A stretch of 5,722 bases of DNA from an uncultured Anaerococcus sp. (GTDB taxonomy: Bacteria > Bacillota > Clostridia > Tissierellales > Peptoniphilaceae). Each line of letters opens with the position of its first letter. Positions within the stretch are counted from its first letter, which is position 1. A program made the translations under genes and the position numbers. The notes beneath the pieces were generated by a model. That model had not been told where the DNA came from. It was given only the letters and a program-made list of their open reading frames with translations, and did not search any database. The stretch spans positions 1 to 5,722 of the forward strand of contig CABQOK010000100.1 of NCBI GenBank assembly GCA_902465755.1, read 5' to 3'. Shown here piece after piece: positions 5,468 through 5,722 of the stretch.

Positions 5468-5722
5468 ATGACAGAATTTAAATTTTTAATTAAAAAGATG
5501 GCCAAACTTGAGCCAATTATGTTTTTACTAATCGCACTTTACGGTCTATTTGTGGGGATCAAGCCCTTCTTATGGATTATTTCACCTGCCTTTATATTGA
5601 AAAATTACTCTACTAATCCAGAGATTTTCCTAATTTTCTTTATAGGCTTATTTTTTATATCATCTTTAATCAGCTTCTTTGATGCCTTTGTTATGGGCAA
5701 TTACAGGATGAGGATGAACCAC
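5468..5722 (+). CDS. ABC exporter-like membrane protein, N-terminal part, cut by window edge
   Basis: Translation from the ATG at 5468 is open for 85 codons to the window edge. The ribosome site is CAAGGAG (5457-5463), 4 bases upstream. A short basic amphipathic start (MTEFKFLIKKMAKLEP) is followed by a hydrophobic segment (about 16-43), a short loop (44-51) and a second hydrophobic segment (about 52-74), ending in DAFVMGNYRMRMNH. This is the pattern of the first two helices of a type IV (exporter) ABC permease domain, usually fused to an ATPase; the segment ending in a charged RxRxxH stretch fits the start of the first intracellular loop. No ATP-binding motifs are in the window, so ATPase fusion, partner gene and substrate are unknown. 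Such genes in Firmicutes often come as heterodimeric pairs for drugs or peptides. It is preceded by a leader ORF and a candidate SD-sequestering element. Confidence 0.65.
   Translation, partial: MTEFKFLIKKMAKLEPIMFLLIALYGLFVGIKPFLWIISPAFILKNYSTNPEIFLIFFIGLFFISSLISFFDAFVMGNYRMRMNH

Overview
The window is AT-rich chromosomal DNA that looks like a low-GC Gram-positive anaerobe. The protein sequences and the abundant AGA, AGG and ATA codons suggest a Tissierellia/Peptoniphilaceae-type coccus (Anaerococcus-like). That placement is inferred by eye and is moderate at best. The core is the order comEC-holA-rpsT-lepA, a Firmicutes housekeeping neighbourhood known from Bacillus, and the relative strands match. 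Here lepB (signal peptidase I) sits between rpsT and lepA, where Bacillus carries the sporulation genes gpr and spoIIP.

Layout. On the minus strand, lepB (335-916) and the start of lepA (1-326, cut by the window edge) form a tight operon driven by a recognisable promoter at 939-967. On the plus strand, rpsT (1066-1332) has its own extended -10 promoter, a small hairpin in its 5' leader and a strong terminator. It converges on holA, whose stop codon lies in the terminator's T-tract. comEC (2404-4572) and holA (1394-2407) form a minus-strand operon with a 4-base ATGA overlap. Between comEC and a divergent plus-strand gene (4624-5238) lies a perfect 40-bp palindrome at 4578-4617. It contains two mirror-image extended -10 elements and both Shine-Dalgarno sequences. 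The divergent gene resembles the alanyl-tRNA editing (AlaX/AlaRS second additional domain) fold but has lost the zinc-binding histidine/cysteine motifs.

After a GCAA-tetraloop terminator (5278-5299), a good promoter (5314-5342) drives a 12-codon leader ORF (5373-5411). A stretch that can fold in two mutually exclusive ways follows, and one fold hides the Shine-Dalgarno of the next gene. That gene is the start of an ABC exporter-like membrane protein (5468 to the window end). This arrangement looks like a leader-peptide attenuator controlling an ABC transporter.

The genes cover translation and its quality control (S20, EF4, the AlaX-like protein), protein secretion (LepB), DNA replication (clamp-loader delta), DNA uptake (ComEC) and export (ABC). 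The points most worth a second look are the palindromic divergent promoter, the zinc-less AlaX-like protein and the leader/SD-sequestering region. No mobile element, CRISPR array, tRNA or rRNA gene was seen.
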